Positions 11,006 to 22,387 of a stretch of DNA of 64,000 bases are shown here, piece after piece. The position numbers and the translations under genes are program-made. The notes under the pieces are model-generated. The model worked only from the letters and a program-made list of their open reading frames with translations, ran no database searches and was not told the DNA's origin. How positions within the stretch are numbered: the stretch's first letter is position 1; each line of letters begins with the position of its first letter. Source of the DNA: Xenopus tropicalis (Eukaryota; Chordata; Amphibia; Anura; Pipidae); contig NC_030680.2 of assembly GCF_000004195.4 (NCBI RefSeq), forward strand, positions 151,730,975 to 151,794,974, in the 5' to 3' direction.

Positions 11006-11799
11006 TTCTTCTACATCATCTCTTCCCTTCTTCTTTATCTGATTCTGCCGTCCATCTTGCTTCCTTGTGCTTCCTGGGTCACAGTGCATTGTGGGACATA
11101 TAATGAATGTATAAAGGGATGCAGACTGATGGCCGTGAATATAAGGTGTAGGGGTCGATATCCCATAGAATTGGGTCGGTGCCTCCGGCACATTATCTCA
11201 TGGTGTCGGCGGCACAAGGGGCCACATTTGTCGGCCATATTGGATATTTGGGTTGATAGCAGTTTATTTAATCCCATCCACAGACTTGAGTTTGGAACAG
11301 CGACCCCTAGTGGCCGAGTTGCCCCACAAACAACAGTAGATTGAAATAAAGTTTTTTTTAATTTCTTGAATTTATGATTAATATTTGCTCGTTGCATTTC
11401 CGGCGCAGCGAGTAACAGGTCCCCAGTCGGTGGGAGGAGACGCTGCCGCTTATAGAACCCGGCTCGGCTGTCCCAGCGTTGCTATTGGCCGACGTGACTG
11501 CCATGGTTTATATTTGGCTGAATAGGGAACGTTCTAGAGCGCAGCGACCCGCGGAACATTGAGCCGATTGTATGAGAGGCCATTACCTGCCGTACAAAGC
11601 CGAGAGCGGATCCGGCACTTCCCTGCCCATAACTGTTGCTGCGGAGTCAAAGTCGCCATTTAGCGGATCCAATCGTGAGAAATCCCAGACTTTCCGCCTG
11701 TTTGTGCCCATAGGCAGCGCCACCTGCCCCAGGGTTCCCTGTAGGTTCCTGTAGGTGCCAATGGGGCAGTTTGTGGGTTCAGCAGGATTAATCAATAGT
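11006..11799. other. non-repetitive island, possible regulatory DNA
   Basis: No coding exon was recognised. The part at 11395-11660 is CpG-containing and holds an inverted CCAAT box (CTATTGGCCGACGTGAC). A CTCF-like core is at 11301-11315. Conservation cannot be judged from here. Confidence 0.3.
11301..11315 (-). promoter_or_regulatory. CTCF core-like motif
   Basis: The minus strand reads GGCCACTAGGGGTCG, close to the CTCF core. It has the same orientation as the site at 1848-1862. Confidence 0.3.
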
Positions 11800-12066
11800 G
11801 TTGGGTGGCACTTGCCTACTGAAGTATGTTATAGAATGTCCTATTCCCAGCAACTTTGCAATTGGTCTTCATTATTTATCTTTTATCATTTTTGAATTAT
11901 TTCTCTTTTGCCTTTTTAGCTTTCAAATGGGGGTCACTGACCCCGGCAGCCAAACCCTATTGCTCTGTGAGGCTCCAGTTTTATTGTTACTTTTTATTCC
12001 TTATCTTTCTGTCTTTCATATTCCCTGCCTGGTTGCTAAGCTAAACAAGACCCTGGCAACCAGAAT
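11800..12066. mobile_element. T2/Kolobok-type MITE fragment
   Basis: Runs from a TATGTTATAGAATG start through CAAATGGGGGTCACTGACCC and TGCTCTGTGAGGCTCCAG to GGTTGCTAAGCTAA and CTGGCAACCAGAATGGC. It has the order expected for the family, with both ends lost. Confidence 0.65.
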
Positions 12067-12493
12067 GGCAATGTCTATATTATATTCATATCATATTAAA
12101 TGCTCGTTCCTCCGGCGCGTGTTTAGATCAGACGCCATTGCTTACAAATGCCGGGGCTGCCATATCTCAGGACCATCTGCGCTGGTTGATTTGAACGCTC
12201 GGATGACCAATCACAGCTGCTCTTGTTGCTTAGTGGAACCATCAATAAGCGGATAAACAAACCCCCCGGGGGGGCACAGCTCGTGCCATTATGTTTGAGT
12301 GGAAACGTAACATTAAAGTCTGAGTATAAACTGTATATTCCCCCCCCAGGCTCTGTATAAACAGTAAATGAAACAATTGTTGTAGGAAACTCACCCAGAA
12401 TCATTCATTCAGGCTCCGTGTTCCCTGCTGGGAGGGGCCATAGTGTCCCCCATAGGTTTCCCCAGCACCAGCGGCCCAAACTCCTCACAACTG
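12067..12493. other. non-repetitive interval
   Basis: No gene or repeat was recognised. Confidence 0.45.
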
Positions 12494-14664
12494 CCAGCCC
12501 CTGTGCCCATATAATAGGTGCCAGCCCCTGTGCCCATATAATAGGTGCCGGCCCCTGTGCCCATATAATAGGTGCCAGCCCCTGTGCCCATATAATAGGT
12601 GCCAGCCCCTGTGCCCATATAATAGGTGCCAGCCCCTGTGCCCATATAATAGGTGCCGGCCCCTGTGCCCATATAATAGGTGCCGGCCCCTGTGCCCATA
12701 TAATAGGTGCCGGCCCCTGTGCCCATATAATAGGTGCCAGCCCCTGTGCCCATATAATAGGTTCCGGCCCCTGTGCCCATATAATAGGTGCCAGCCCCTG
12801 TGCCCATATAATAGGTGCCAGCCCCTGTGCCCATATAATAGGTGCCGGCCCCTGTGCCCATATAATAGGTGCCGGCCCCTGTGCCCATATAATAGGTGCC
12901 GGCCCCTGTGCCCATATAATAGGTGCCGGCCCCTGTGCCCATATAATAGGTGCCGGCCCCTGTGCCCATATAATAGGTGCCAGCCCCTGTGCCCATATAA
13001 TAGGTGCCAGCCCCTGTGCCCATATAATAGGTGCCGGCCCCTGTGCCCATATAATAGGTGCCAGCCCCTGTGCCCATATAATAGGTGCCGGCCCCTGTGC
13101 CCATATAATAGGTGCCGGCCCCTGTGCCCATATAATAGGTGCCGGCCCCTGTGCCCATATAATAGGTGCCAGCCCCTGTGCCCATATAATAGGTGCCGGC
13201 CCCTGTGCCCATATAATAGGTGCCAGCCCCTGTGCCCATATAATAGGTGCCAGCCCCTGTGCCCATATAATAGGTGCCGGCCCCTGTGCCCATATAATAG
13301 GTGCCGGCCCCTGTGCCCATATAATAGGTGCCGGCCCCTGTGCCCATATAATAGGTGCCGGCCCCTGTGCCCATATAATAGGTGCCAGCCCCTGTGCCCA
13401 TATAATAGGTGCCAGCCCCTGTGCCCATATAATAGGTGCCAGCCCCTGTGCCCATATAATAGGTGCCAGCCCCTGTGCCCATATAATAGGTGCCGGCCCC
13501 TGTGCCCATATAATAGGTGCCAGCCCCTGTGCCCATATAATAGGTGCCAGCCCCTGTGCCCATATAATAGGTGCCGGCCCCTGTGCCCATATAATAGGTG
13601 CCGGCCCCTGTGCCCATATAATAGGTGCCGGCCCCTGTGCCCATATAATAGGTGCCGGCCCCTGTGCCCATATAATAGGTGCCGGCCCCTGTGCCCATAT
13701 AATAGGTGCCGGCCCCTGTGCCCATATAATAGGTGCCAGCCCCTGTGCCCATATAATAGGTGCCAGCCCCTGTGCCCATATAATAGGTGCCAGCCCCTGT
13801 GCCCATATAATAGGTGCCAGCCCTGTGCCCATATAATAGGTGCCGGCCCCTGTGCCCATATAATAGGTGCCAGCCCTGTGCCCATATAATAGGTGCCAGC
13901 CCCTGTGCCCATATAATAGGTGCCGGCCCCTGTGCCCATATAATAGGTGCCGGCCCCTGTGCCCATATAATAGGTGCCGGCCCCTGTGCCCATATAATAG
14001 GTGCCGGCCCCTGTGCCCATATAATAGGTGCCGGCCCCTGTGCCCATATAATAGGTTCCGGCCCCTGTGCCCATATAATAGGTGCCAGCCCTGTGCCCAT
14101 ATAATAGGTGCCAGCCCCTGTGCCCATATAATAGGTGCCGGCCCCTGTGCCCATATAATAGGTGCCGGCCCCTGTGCCCATATAATAGGTGCCAGCCCCT
14201 GTGCCCATATAATAGGTGCCAGCCCTGTGCCCATATAATAGGTGCCAGCCCCTGTGCCCATATAATAGGTTCCGGCCCCTGTGCCCATATAATAGGTGCC
14301 AGCCCTGTGGCCATATAATAGGTGCCAGCCCTGTGCCCATATAATAGGTGCCAGCCCCTGTGCCCATATAATAGGTGCCAGCCCCTGTGCCCATATAATA
14401 GGTGCCGGCCCCTGTGCCCATATAATAGGTGCCGGCCCCTGTGCCCATATAATAGGTGCCAGCCCCTGTGCCCATATAATAGGTGCCAGCCCCTGTGCCC
14501 ATATAATAGGTGCCAGCCCCTGTGCCCATATAATAGGTGCCAGCCCCTGTGCCCATATAATAGGTGCCAGCCCCTGTGCCCATATAATAGGTGCCAGCCC
14601 CTGTGCCCATATAATAGGTGCCAGCCCCTGTGCCCATATAATAGGTGCCAGCCCCTGTGCCCAT
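12494..14664. repeat. 27-bp minisatellite, ~80 copies
   Basis: The unit is GCCCCTGTGCCCATATAATA plus GGTGCCA/G. The main variation is one A/G site; a few units have GTTCCGG. About five units, all in 13.8-14.35 kb, lack one C (26 bp) and shift the frame. 27 = 9 codons, so frames stay open on both strands for up to 769 codons without biological meaning. Confidence 0.96.
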
Positions 14665-15506
14665 GTATCTTTCAGGCCCAGTCTGATTGTTGGAAGTCGA
14701 TCTCTCCCTCCCATTATTACAACATTGGAATATCTTGGTGCCTCATACCAGTAAATAGTTGGGCACCCCCAGCACTGTGGGCCCCATTAATTCCCCATTG
14801 GGACTTGGGGTGCCACCCTGGGCTTCCAATATTTTTATCTTTCTTCCCTATTAATAACATTGGCACCGAGCAGTGGTTTTACTTGCCAGCCAGGTGGCAG
14901 CCCCCAGCCCAGATATTGCCCTACTTGCCCAGGAGTCACTTGCTGGGTCAGGGCCTGGACTGGGGGGGGGGGAACCAAGACAAGAGATATGTTCCTAGTG
15001 CCCCTAGTTCTGGGGCCCCATATTAATATATAAAAAAATCCATTATTGTCTGGGTCCCCCTGAGCTAAATATGGGGGTTCCCCTACAGCAGAACCACTTC
15101 CCCCCAGTATAAGGCCGCGTTTCCCATTAGGTTCCAGTAGAAAAGTGATTGACACCCTGAAATCCATTTGAACAAAGCTCCTCCCATAAATGGCAGCGCC
15201 CTAGTTTTATTCACTGGAACATTCCTTTCGGGTTAGTTCCCCTTTAATTGCCGGGACCTGGTACAGAACAACCCGGTTATTACTGAGAGTTCAGGTTCAG
15301 TTTGGAATCTTGTCAGGTCGTTTGTTTGGAACGGATCCCAAAATAATGGGTTTATTTCCTCCGCTAATTCCCAGTAATTAACATGTTCTTTTTATTGTTT
15401 TATCCCTGAGCTTCTGCCAATCCCGTTCCACCTGCAGCGACAGGGAGGCGCCATTGTGCCGAGAAAATAACCGCAGAACCCCAATCCTCTGTAATAAAAA
15501 CATAAC
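14665..15506. other. non-repetitive interval
   Basis: No gene was recognised. TTAGTTCCCCTTTAAT at about 15234-15249 resembles a T2-type MITE terminus. Confidence 0.4.
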
Positions 15507-16147
15507 AGGCAGATTGGGGGCTGATTGGGGGCTGATTGGGGGCTGATTGGGGGCTGATTGGGGGCTGATAAGGGGCTGATTGGGGGCTGATTGGGGGCAG
15601 ATTGGGGCTGATTGGGGCTGATTGGGGGCTGATTAGGGGCTGATTGTGGCAGATTGGGGGCTGATTGGGGCAGATTGGGGCTGATTGGGGACTGATTGGG
15701 GCTGATTGGGGCTGATTGGGGGCTGATTGGGGGCTGATTGGGGGCTGATTAGGGGCTGATTGGGGGCTGATTGGGGGCAGATTGGGGGCTGATTGGGGGC
15801 TGATTGGGGCTGATTGGGGGCTGATTAGGGGCTGATTGGGGGCTGATTGGGGCTGATTGGGGGCTGATTGGGGGCTGATTGGGGGCTGATTGGGGCTGAT
15901 TGGGGGCTGATTAGGGGCTGATTGGGGGCTGATTGGGGCTGATTGGGGGCTGATTGGGGGCTGATTGGGGGCTGATTGGGGCTGATTGGGGGCTGATTAG
16001 GGGCTGATTGGGGGCTGATTGGGGCTGATTGGGGCTGATTGGGGGCTGATTGGGGGCTGATTGGGGGCTGATTGGGGCAGATTGGGGGCTGATTGGGGCA
16101 GATTGGGGGCTGATTGGGGCTGATTGGGGGCTGATTGGGGGCAGATT
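15507..16147. repeat. 10-11-bp G-rich minisatellite (CTGATTGGGGG)n
   Basis: About 58 short units alternate between 10 and 11 bp, some starting CAGATT. The plus strand has regularly spaced runs of 4-5 G separated by 6-nt loops, a strong G-quadruplex pattern. The minus strand reads CCCCAATCAG in each unit. Confidence 0.95.
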
Positions 16148-16224
16148 TGTGCCTTTATGGAGGAAATTAATTCCTAATAAACATTACATTTTGTGTTTAT
16201 GGGACTATTAAAGAGAAAATGGGA

Positions 16225-16965
16225 GCCCAGTAGTTGCCAATAGGCCAGTAGTTGCCAATAGGCCAGTAGTTGCCAATAGCCCAGTAGTTGCCAATAGCCC
16301 AGTAGTTGCCAATAGCCCAGTAGTTGCCAATAGCCCAGTAGTAGCCAATAGCCCAGTAGTAGCCAATAGCCCAGTAGTTGCCAATAGCCCAGTAGTAGCC
16401 AATAGCCCAGTAGTTGCCAATAGCCCAGTAGTTGCCAATAGCCCAGTAGTAGCCAATAGCCCAGTAGTTGCCAATAGCCCAGTAGTAGCCATTAGCCCAG
16501 TAGTTGCCAATAGCCCAGTAGTTGCCAATAGCCCAGTAGTTGCCAATAGCCCAGTAGTTGCCAATAGGCCAGTAGTTGCTAATAGCCCAGTAGTTGCCAA
16601 TAGCCCAGTAGTTGCCAATAGGCCAGTAGTTGCCAATAGGCCAGTAGTTGCTAATAGCCCAGTAGTTGCCAATAGCCCAGTAGTTGCCAATAGGCCAGTA
16701 GTTGCTAATAGCCCAGTAGTTGCCAATAGCCCAGTAGTTGCCAATAGGCCAGTAGTTGCTAATAGCCCAGTAGTTGCCAATAGCCCAGTAGTTGCCAATA
16801 GCCCAGTAGTTGCCAATAGGCCAGTAGTTGCTAATAGCCCAGTAGTAGCCAATAGCCCAGTAATTGCCAATTGCCCAGTAGTTGCCAATAGCCCAGTTGT
16901 TGCCAATAGCCCAGTAGTAGCCAATAGCCCAGTAGTAGCCAATAGCCCAGTAGTAGCCAATAGCT
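16225..16965. repeat. 18-bp minisatellite (GCCCAGTAGTTGCCAATA)n
   Basis: About 41 copies of an 18-bp unit with variants GTAGCC, GGCC and GTTGCT. Every unit carries CCAAT or CTAAT on the plus strand. The 6-codon period creates a spurious frame on the minus strand. Confidence 0.96.
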
Positions 16966-17571
16966 GCTTTTTGTCACACAGCTCAGACTGATTGTTACAG
17001 AGCAGCAGCTGAAACATTTTATCAATAGAAAGATCTTAATTGCCCTTTATAAGTTCCAGTTGCCGCCCCCCCCCCCCCCGCACTGCCCCAGACACTGGGG
17101 ATTTGGTTGCCGGAGTCCAACAGCCAGTTATTCCGACTCTCCGGCCAGGAACATGGGATTTACTGTCACTGTCAGTTGATATCAGCAATGACAAGTCCTG
17201 ACTTTGTACGCGGTCAAGGTCGGCCAATCATTGCGCTCCGACGCTTTATGTGCCCGGCCGCCATGTCAGCAGCACTTAGCCAGAGTGAGTCAAAATAGTG
17301 GATCTTTGCCCAATTTGGCCACCCAGGTGTTGGGCCTAATCAGCCTGAACCAGCCCTATAGATATCTGGCCAATCAGCCCCACACATGGGCCAATAGCCA
17401 ACTCAGCCCTATAGATATCTGGCCAATCAGCCCCATACATGGGCCAATAGCCAACTCAGCCCTACTGAGAAGCCCGATGTCCTTGGCCCGTCACTTTGGG
17501 CCTCTGGGTACTGGGACCCCCAGTCTGAACCCGACTGGCACGGGATCTTATGTTCTGTGCATAAAGAACCT
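16966..17571. other. mostly non-repetitive, with a ~53-bp direct duplication
   Basis: 17354-17461 holds two copies of a segment with GCCCTATAGATATCTGGCCA, ATCAGCCCCAYACATGGG and CCAATAGCCAACTCA. No gene was seen. Confidence 0.7.
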
Positions 17572-18079
17572 GGATTGGATCTTAATGTCTATATGTGTGT
17601 AAGGGGCCTGCTGATTGGATCTAAATATCTATATGTGTGTAAGGGGCCTGCTGATTGGATCTAAATGTCTATATGTGTGTAAGGGGCCTGCTGATTGGAT
17701 CTAAATATCTATATGTGTGTAAGGGGCCTGCTGATTGGATCTAAATGTCTATATGTGTGTAAGGGGCCTGCTGATTGGATCTAAATGTTTATTTGTGTGT
17801 AAGGGGCCTGCTGATTGGATCTAAATGTCTATATGTGTGTATGGGGCCTTCTGATTGGTTATAAATGTCTATATGTGCGTAAGGGGCCTTCTGATTGGTT
17901 ATAAATGTCTATATGTGTGTAAGGGGCCTTCTGATTGGTTATAAATGTCTATATGTGTGTAAGGGGCCTTCTGATTGGATCTAAATGTATATATGTGTGT
18001 ATGGGGCCTTCTGATTGGTTATAAATGTCTATATGTGTGTAAGGGGCCTTCTGATTGGTTATAAATGTCTATATGTGCA
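17572..18079. repeat. 40-bp minisatellite
   Basis: About 12.5 units of 40 bp (GGCCTGCTGATTGGATCTAA, ATGTCTATATGTGTGTAAGG). The 5' half has the GCTGATTGGATCT form, the 3' half the TCTGATTGGTTAT form, indicating two expansion phases. Confidence 0.94.
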
Positions 18080-18299
18080 TGTAACAGAGATGTTTATGTG
18101 AAGGGTTAAATCTTCATGAGCCCCAATAGGGGAACTTTGCCTCTAAAGGAAGAATAACTGTCAGGTCCCTATTATAGAAATATTATACTCTCAGTAAATG
18201 TGGGATAAACACAATCTAGTAACCCACGGCAACAGGAACGGCTGAGAAATCTTAGGAATGCGCCATCTGAGCGGCTTCTGCACTTCAACCCAATATATT

Positions 18300-18460
18300 T
18301 ATATATACACACAGAGGCGCAACTAGGTGTGATGGGCCCCACAGCATTTAGGGCCCCAAAACACAGGTAAATTGACTTCTTCTACCAAGATATAGGGGCG
18401 TACTGGGCCCCCCAACCCTCCTGGGCCCCCCTGATTCCTCTGTAGCTACACCCCTGTGTT
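18300..18460. mobile_element. interspersed repeat remnant (GGCGCAACTAGGTGTGATGG)
   Basis: The pattern of GGCGYAACTA, GGGCCCC blocks and GTAGCTACACCCCTGTG matches a common Xenopus element type; a related piece is near 62440. The class is unknown to me. Confidence 0.4.
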
Positions 18461-18492
18461 ATACATATATATATATACACACACATATAGTG

Positions 18493-19320
18493 CAGGTATG
18501 GGACCTGTTATCCAGAATGCTTGGGACCTGGGGTTTTCCGGATAAGGGATCTTTCTGTAATTTGGATCTCCATAACCTAAGTCTGCTAAAAATCATTTAA
18601 CCATGAAATAAACCCAATAGGGCTGTTCTGCCCCAATAAGGGGTAATTATATCTTAGTTGGGATCAAGTACAGGTACTGTTTTATTATTACAGAGAAAAG
18701 GGAATCATTTAACCATTAAATAAACCCAATAGGGCTGTTCTGCCCCAATAAGGGGTAATTATATCTTAGTTGGGATCAAGTACAGGTACTGTTTTATTAT
18801 TACAGAGAAAAGGGAATCATTTAACCATTAAATAAACCCAATAGGGCTGTTCTGCCCCCAACAAGGGGTAATTATATCTTAGTTGGGATCAAGTACAGGT
18901 ACTGTTTTATTATTACAGAGAAAAGGGAATCATTTAACCATTAAATAAACCCAATAGGGCTGTTCTGCCCCAATAAGGGGTAATTATATCTTAGTTGGGA
19001 TCAAGTACAGGTACTGTTTTATTATTACAGAGAAAAGGGAATCATTTAACCATGAAATAAACCCAATAGGGCTGTTCTGCCCCAATAAGGGGTAATTATA
19101 TCTTAGTTGGGATCAAGTACAGGTACTGTTTTATTATTACAGAGAAAAGGGAATCATTTAACCATTAAATAAACCCAATAGGTCTGTTCTGCCTCTATTA
19201 AGGATTAATAAAAAAAAATAATTAAAAATAATTTTTAAAAATTAGAATTATTTGCTTATAATGGAGTCTATGGGAGACGGCCTTTCCGTAAAAACATTCG
19301 GGATAAGGGATCCCATACCT
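18493..19320. mobile_element. MITE (CAGGTATGGG ends) with internal 112-bp array
   Basis: Starts CAGGTATGGGACCTGTTATC and ends GGGATCCCATACCT, with the characteristic GGATAAGGGATC, TAATTTGGATCT and GGAGTCTATGGGAGACGG landmarks. Its interior segment of about 112 bp (CAATAGGGCTGTTCTGCCCC, TATATCTTAGTTGGGATCAA, TACTGTTTTATTATTACAGA) is repeated about five times. Same family: 20662-20970, 27145-27806, 29983-30743 and 52771-53220. Confidence 0.85.
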
Positions 19321-19453
19321 ATATATATATATATATCACACACACACAGCAAAGGGCCCGGCTAGGAGACTACAAGCAGATTTAACACTTTTTTACCGCA
19401 ATTCTACTTTTCAGTAGCGAAAATCACAACTTCAAATTTGCGCTTCTGCAACC

Positions 19454-19720
19454 TAGGGGCCCATTTACTAACCATGAATTTTATTTTTAAACTCAATTCG
19501 GATTTTTTTTTTAAAAAAAGTCGCAGAAAAAAACGCTGTCTAAATGGCTAAAAATCCTGATTCGCCAATGTCACATTTTTTTGTACGACTTTTCTCGCAG
19601 TGACTTTTCCGTGCAACTTTTTCTTTTTTTAGTAAATATCAGACATTCGGGAAACGAGTCTAGTCAAATTTGAAAAAAAAAAAAAAATGATGGAGTTTTA
19701 GAAAATCTTCCCCTTACATT
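19454..19720. mobile_element. AT-rich MITE (GGGGCCCATTTACTAA start)
   Basis: GGGGCCCATTTACTAACC opens an AT-rich non-coding element with TAGTAAATATCAGACATTCG near its right end. A sister copy with TAGTAAATGTCAGACATTCG lies in barx1 intron 2. Confidence 0.55.
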
Positions 19721-20110
19721 TTTGAAATTTATTAAACTCAAAAAACTAAAATTTCAAGCTATTTTTCAAGTTGGGGTCCATTCAAAATTGGTCAGACACC
19801 GAAAATGAAGGAGGAAGGAGATTCCACTCGTTCTCGTTTTTCCTTTTCTTGTTTTCTTGGTTTTGAGCTTTTTCTTAAATCATCACAAAGTCACAATTTA
19901 TACGTTTTTTTGCGGGTTTTTTTTTTTACTTTGAAAAAAAAAATGTGAAGGTTTGAATGTTGTTACGTTTGCCCGTAAAAAACAACTGCCTGCGTGCTAA
20001 AATAAATTCCAGCAAACCTGCCCCCCCCCAGCGCCTGTGTTCAATGTTTTGGCCCCATTGACGAGGCCGACGAGGGCCACAGGTTGAACAGAATAAGTGA
20101 AACCCTAAGG
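19721..20110. other. AT-rich interval without recognised features
   Basis: Poly-T/A runs and AAAATTTCAAG-type text. No gene was seen. Confidence 0.4.
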
Positions 20111-20207
20111 GGGAAGACACACAGAGCTACTTAGTAGCAGCTACTTGTCACGGCTACTAAAGTAGCCGTGACAAGTAGCTGCTACTAAGTAGCTCTGTGT
20201 GTCTTCA
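20111..20207. mobile_element. 97-bp near-perfect palindrome with 8-bp target duplication
   Basis: Two 46-bp arms (20113-20158 and 20161-20206) are exact reverse complements separated by AA. Each arm contains AGAGCTACTTAGTAGCAGCT. The element is flanked by direct repeats CCCTAAGG at 20103-20110 and 20208-20215. An 8-bp duplication is typical of hAT elements. Confidence 0.85.
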
Positions 20208-20661
20208 CCCTAAGGATGTTTCTGCTAAATAATAATATATATATATAGTGAAATCTCCAAGGCTACAGAATTGTTATTTGATAAATATAAAACTATTGGC
20301 CCAGTGAAATCTCCAGGAATCTATGGAACCCTTTGTGTAATGGATCCTTTATAGAAGGAATGAATGCAGATGGGAAGCGCCATTCTGTCAAGCGGGGGTG
20401 AGAGTTGTGTTTGGGGGGGGGGGTTACCAATAGATGGGTCCGACTCGTTACTTGTATCCTTTTTTAGGGGGGGGTTGGACTCCCTAAATCCTTTCAATAA
20501 ACATTTTGCATTTAAGTCAAATAAAGATAAACCACTAAAAATTCTGCTCCGTTTGAGTCCATTTCCCGAACTGCAGCCGGAATAATGTCAGTTTCCGTCT
20601 TAATTTCCTACAATAAAATGTAATTTAACCCATTTGATTTTAATTATTCCTAAAAATAATA
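20208..20661. other. non-repetitive interval
   Basis: Short TA microsatellite at about 20230 and G runs near 20415 and 20466. No gene was recognised. Confidence 0.45.
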
Positions 20662-20970
20662 CAGGTATGGGATCCGTTATCCAGCAACCCAATATCCAGA
20701 AAGCTCTGAATTACGGAAAGCCCGTCTCCCATAGACTCATATAATAATTCAGATTTTTAAAATTGATTTCCTTTTTCTCTGTAATAATAAAACAGTGCTT
20801 TGTATTTGATATAATTACCCCTTACTGGATGCAAAATAATCCTATTGGGTTTAATTAATGTTTTATTGATTTTTTAGTAGAGTTAAGGTATGGAGATCCA
20901 AATTACGGAAAGACCCCTTATCCAGCATACCCTTGGTCCCGAGCATTCTGGATAATGGGTCCTATACCTG
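20662..20970. mobile_element. MITE (CAGGTATGGG ends), unexpanded copy
   Basis: Starts CAGGTATGGGATCCGTTATC and ends GGGTCCTATACCTG. It is about 309 bp with a single copy of the interior segment, in the orientation opposite to 18493-19320. It serves as the unexpanded reference for the family. Confidence 0.8.
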
Positions 20971-21139
20971 CAAATGACGTCCTTTATATCATTTATAAAT
21001 GTGTTAAACTACAAATACTACTATTTATATATATATATATACATATATATAGACAATATTTTTTATTATAAGCAGCTAAAGATAAAAAAATTGACATTAA
21101 AAAAAATGCTTTCGGAATATTGTAGAAATATTGAATGGA

Positions 21140-21145
21140 TTTATT
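21140..21145 (-). terminator. candidate poly(A) signal AATAAA
   Basis: TTTATT on the plus strand reads AATAAA in the barx1 sense, 1.39 kb past the stop, followed by a U-rich stretch. A second AATAAA lies at 21067-21062. It is the first canonical signal I found downstream of the stop, but nothing here shows that it is used. Confidence 0.3.
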
Positions 21146-21728
21146 TCATGGAAACAAGGCAGCGTTATTATAAAATAAAGTTCCGCAGAGTGAAAATACC
21201 GACAAGGAGAGCCGCTTGCTCGCTGGAGACACCAATCAGGGGCAGTCCCTTCAGCACACAATGGGTTAATGGGCAGAGTGGCGCAGTCCAAGCTATGGGG
21301 GGGGGGGGGGGTAACGGTCTCAGTTGAAATGAATCAATCTTTGAAATAAAAATAAATCAAAGGGCAGAAAAACAAAATATTGGTATTTATGTTGGCAAAG
21401 TAGAAAAGGCGCAGAAATGGCACAGGAAAGATTTTCGGGTTGAGCATTTCCCCGGGAGGGAAAAACAAATACATTAAATACAGTCGAGGAAAGAGAAATA
21501 TTATAGAATGTTCTACTAACCCTTGGGAACCTCCTTGTCCTGCAATTCCTTAGCAACAGAGCTGCAGGGACGGAGCACAATGTCCCTATTTCCACATATA
21601 TATAAAAAAAATAATCCGTGTTCCGGAAACCAGAAAAAGTCATTAAAGTCTCTCAGGAACAGCCCAGTAGTGGGGCAAATTCCCTCCCGCTATCTGCCCC
21701 TCCGTGTCTGTCTTTGTATCTGAGGGAA

Positions 21729-22387
21729 GGAGGTGAGTCTCTCTCTTTGTGCCCCCGGTGGGAGCAGGTAAGTCTCTCTCTTTGTGCCCCCGGTGGGAGC
21801 AGGTAAGTCTCTCTCTTTGTGCCCCCGGTGGCAGCAGGTAAGTCTCTCTGTGTCCTCGGTGGGAGCAGGTAAGTCTCTCTCTTTGTGCCCCCGGTGGCAG
21901 CAGGTAAGTCTCTCTCTTTGTGCCCCCGGTGGGAGCAGGTAAGTCTCTCTCTGTGTCCTCGGTGGGAGCAGGTAAGTCTCTCTGTGCCCCCGGTGGGAGC
22001 AGGTAAGTCTCTCTCTGTGCCCCCGGTGGGAGCAGATATGTCTTTCTGTGCCCTTGGTGGGAGCAGGTAAGTCTCCCTGTGCCCCTGGTGGGAGCAGGTA
22101 AGTCTTTCTGTGCCCCTGGTGGGAGCAGGTAAGTCTCCCTGTGCCCCTGGTGGGAGCAGGTAAGTCTCCCTGTGCCCCTGGTGGGAGCAGGTAAGTCTTT
22201 CTGTGCCCCTGGTGGGAGCAGGTAAGTCTCTCTGTGCCCCCGGTGGGAGCAGATATGTCTTTCTGTGCCCCCGGTGGGAGCAGGTAAGTGTCTCTGTGCC
22301 CCCGGTGGGAGCAGGTAAGTGTCTCTGTGCCCCCGGTGGGAGCAGGTAAGTGTCTCTGTGCCCCGGTGGGAGCAGGTAAGTGTCTCC
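21729..22387. repeat. 31-40-bp minisatellite carrying CAGGTAAGT in nearly every unit
   Basis: About 20 units of GTGCCCCCGGTGGGAGCAGG plus TAAGTCTCTCTCTTT. The pyrimidine part varies in length. Eighteen units contain CAGGTAAGT on the plus strand and two have CAGATATGT. It lies immediately 3' of barx1 and antisense to it. Confidence 0.93.

Noticed and set aside
8236..11344. Open frames of more than 800-950 codons on the plus strand (Leu/Ser/Cys-rich)
   Set aside because: Translation of a 28-bp pyrimidine minisatellite. Several frames are open at once and the amino-acid text simply follows the repeat.
12405..14754. Long frames on both strands at 12.4-14.7 kb
   Set aside because: 27-bp repeat equals nine codons, so stop-free frames are automatic. 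No start context, domain or splice signal.
21273..21290. GGCAGAGTGGCGCAG resembles the first bases of initiator tRNA-Met
   Set aside because: Only about 14 bases match. No anticodon arm, T arm or B box follows.
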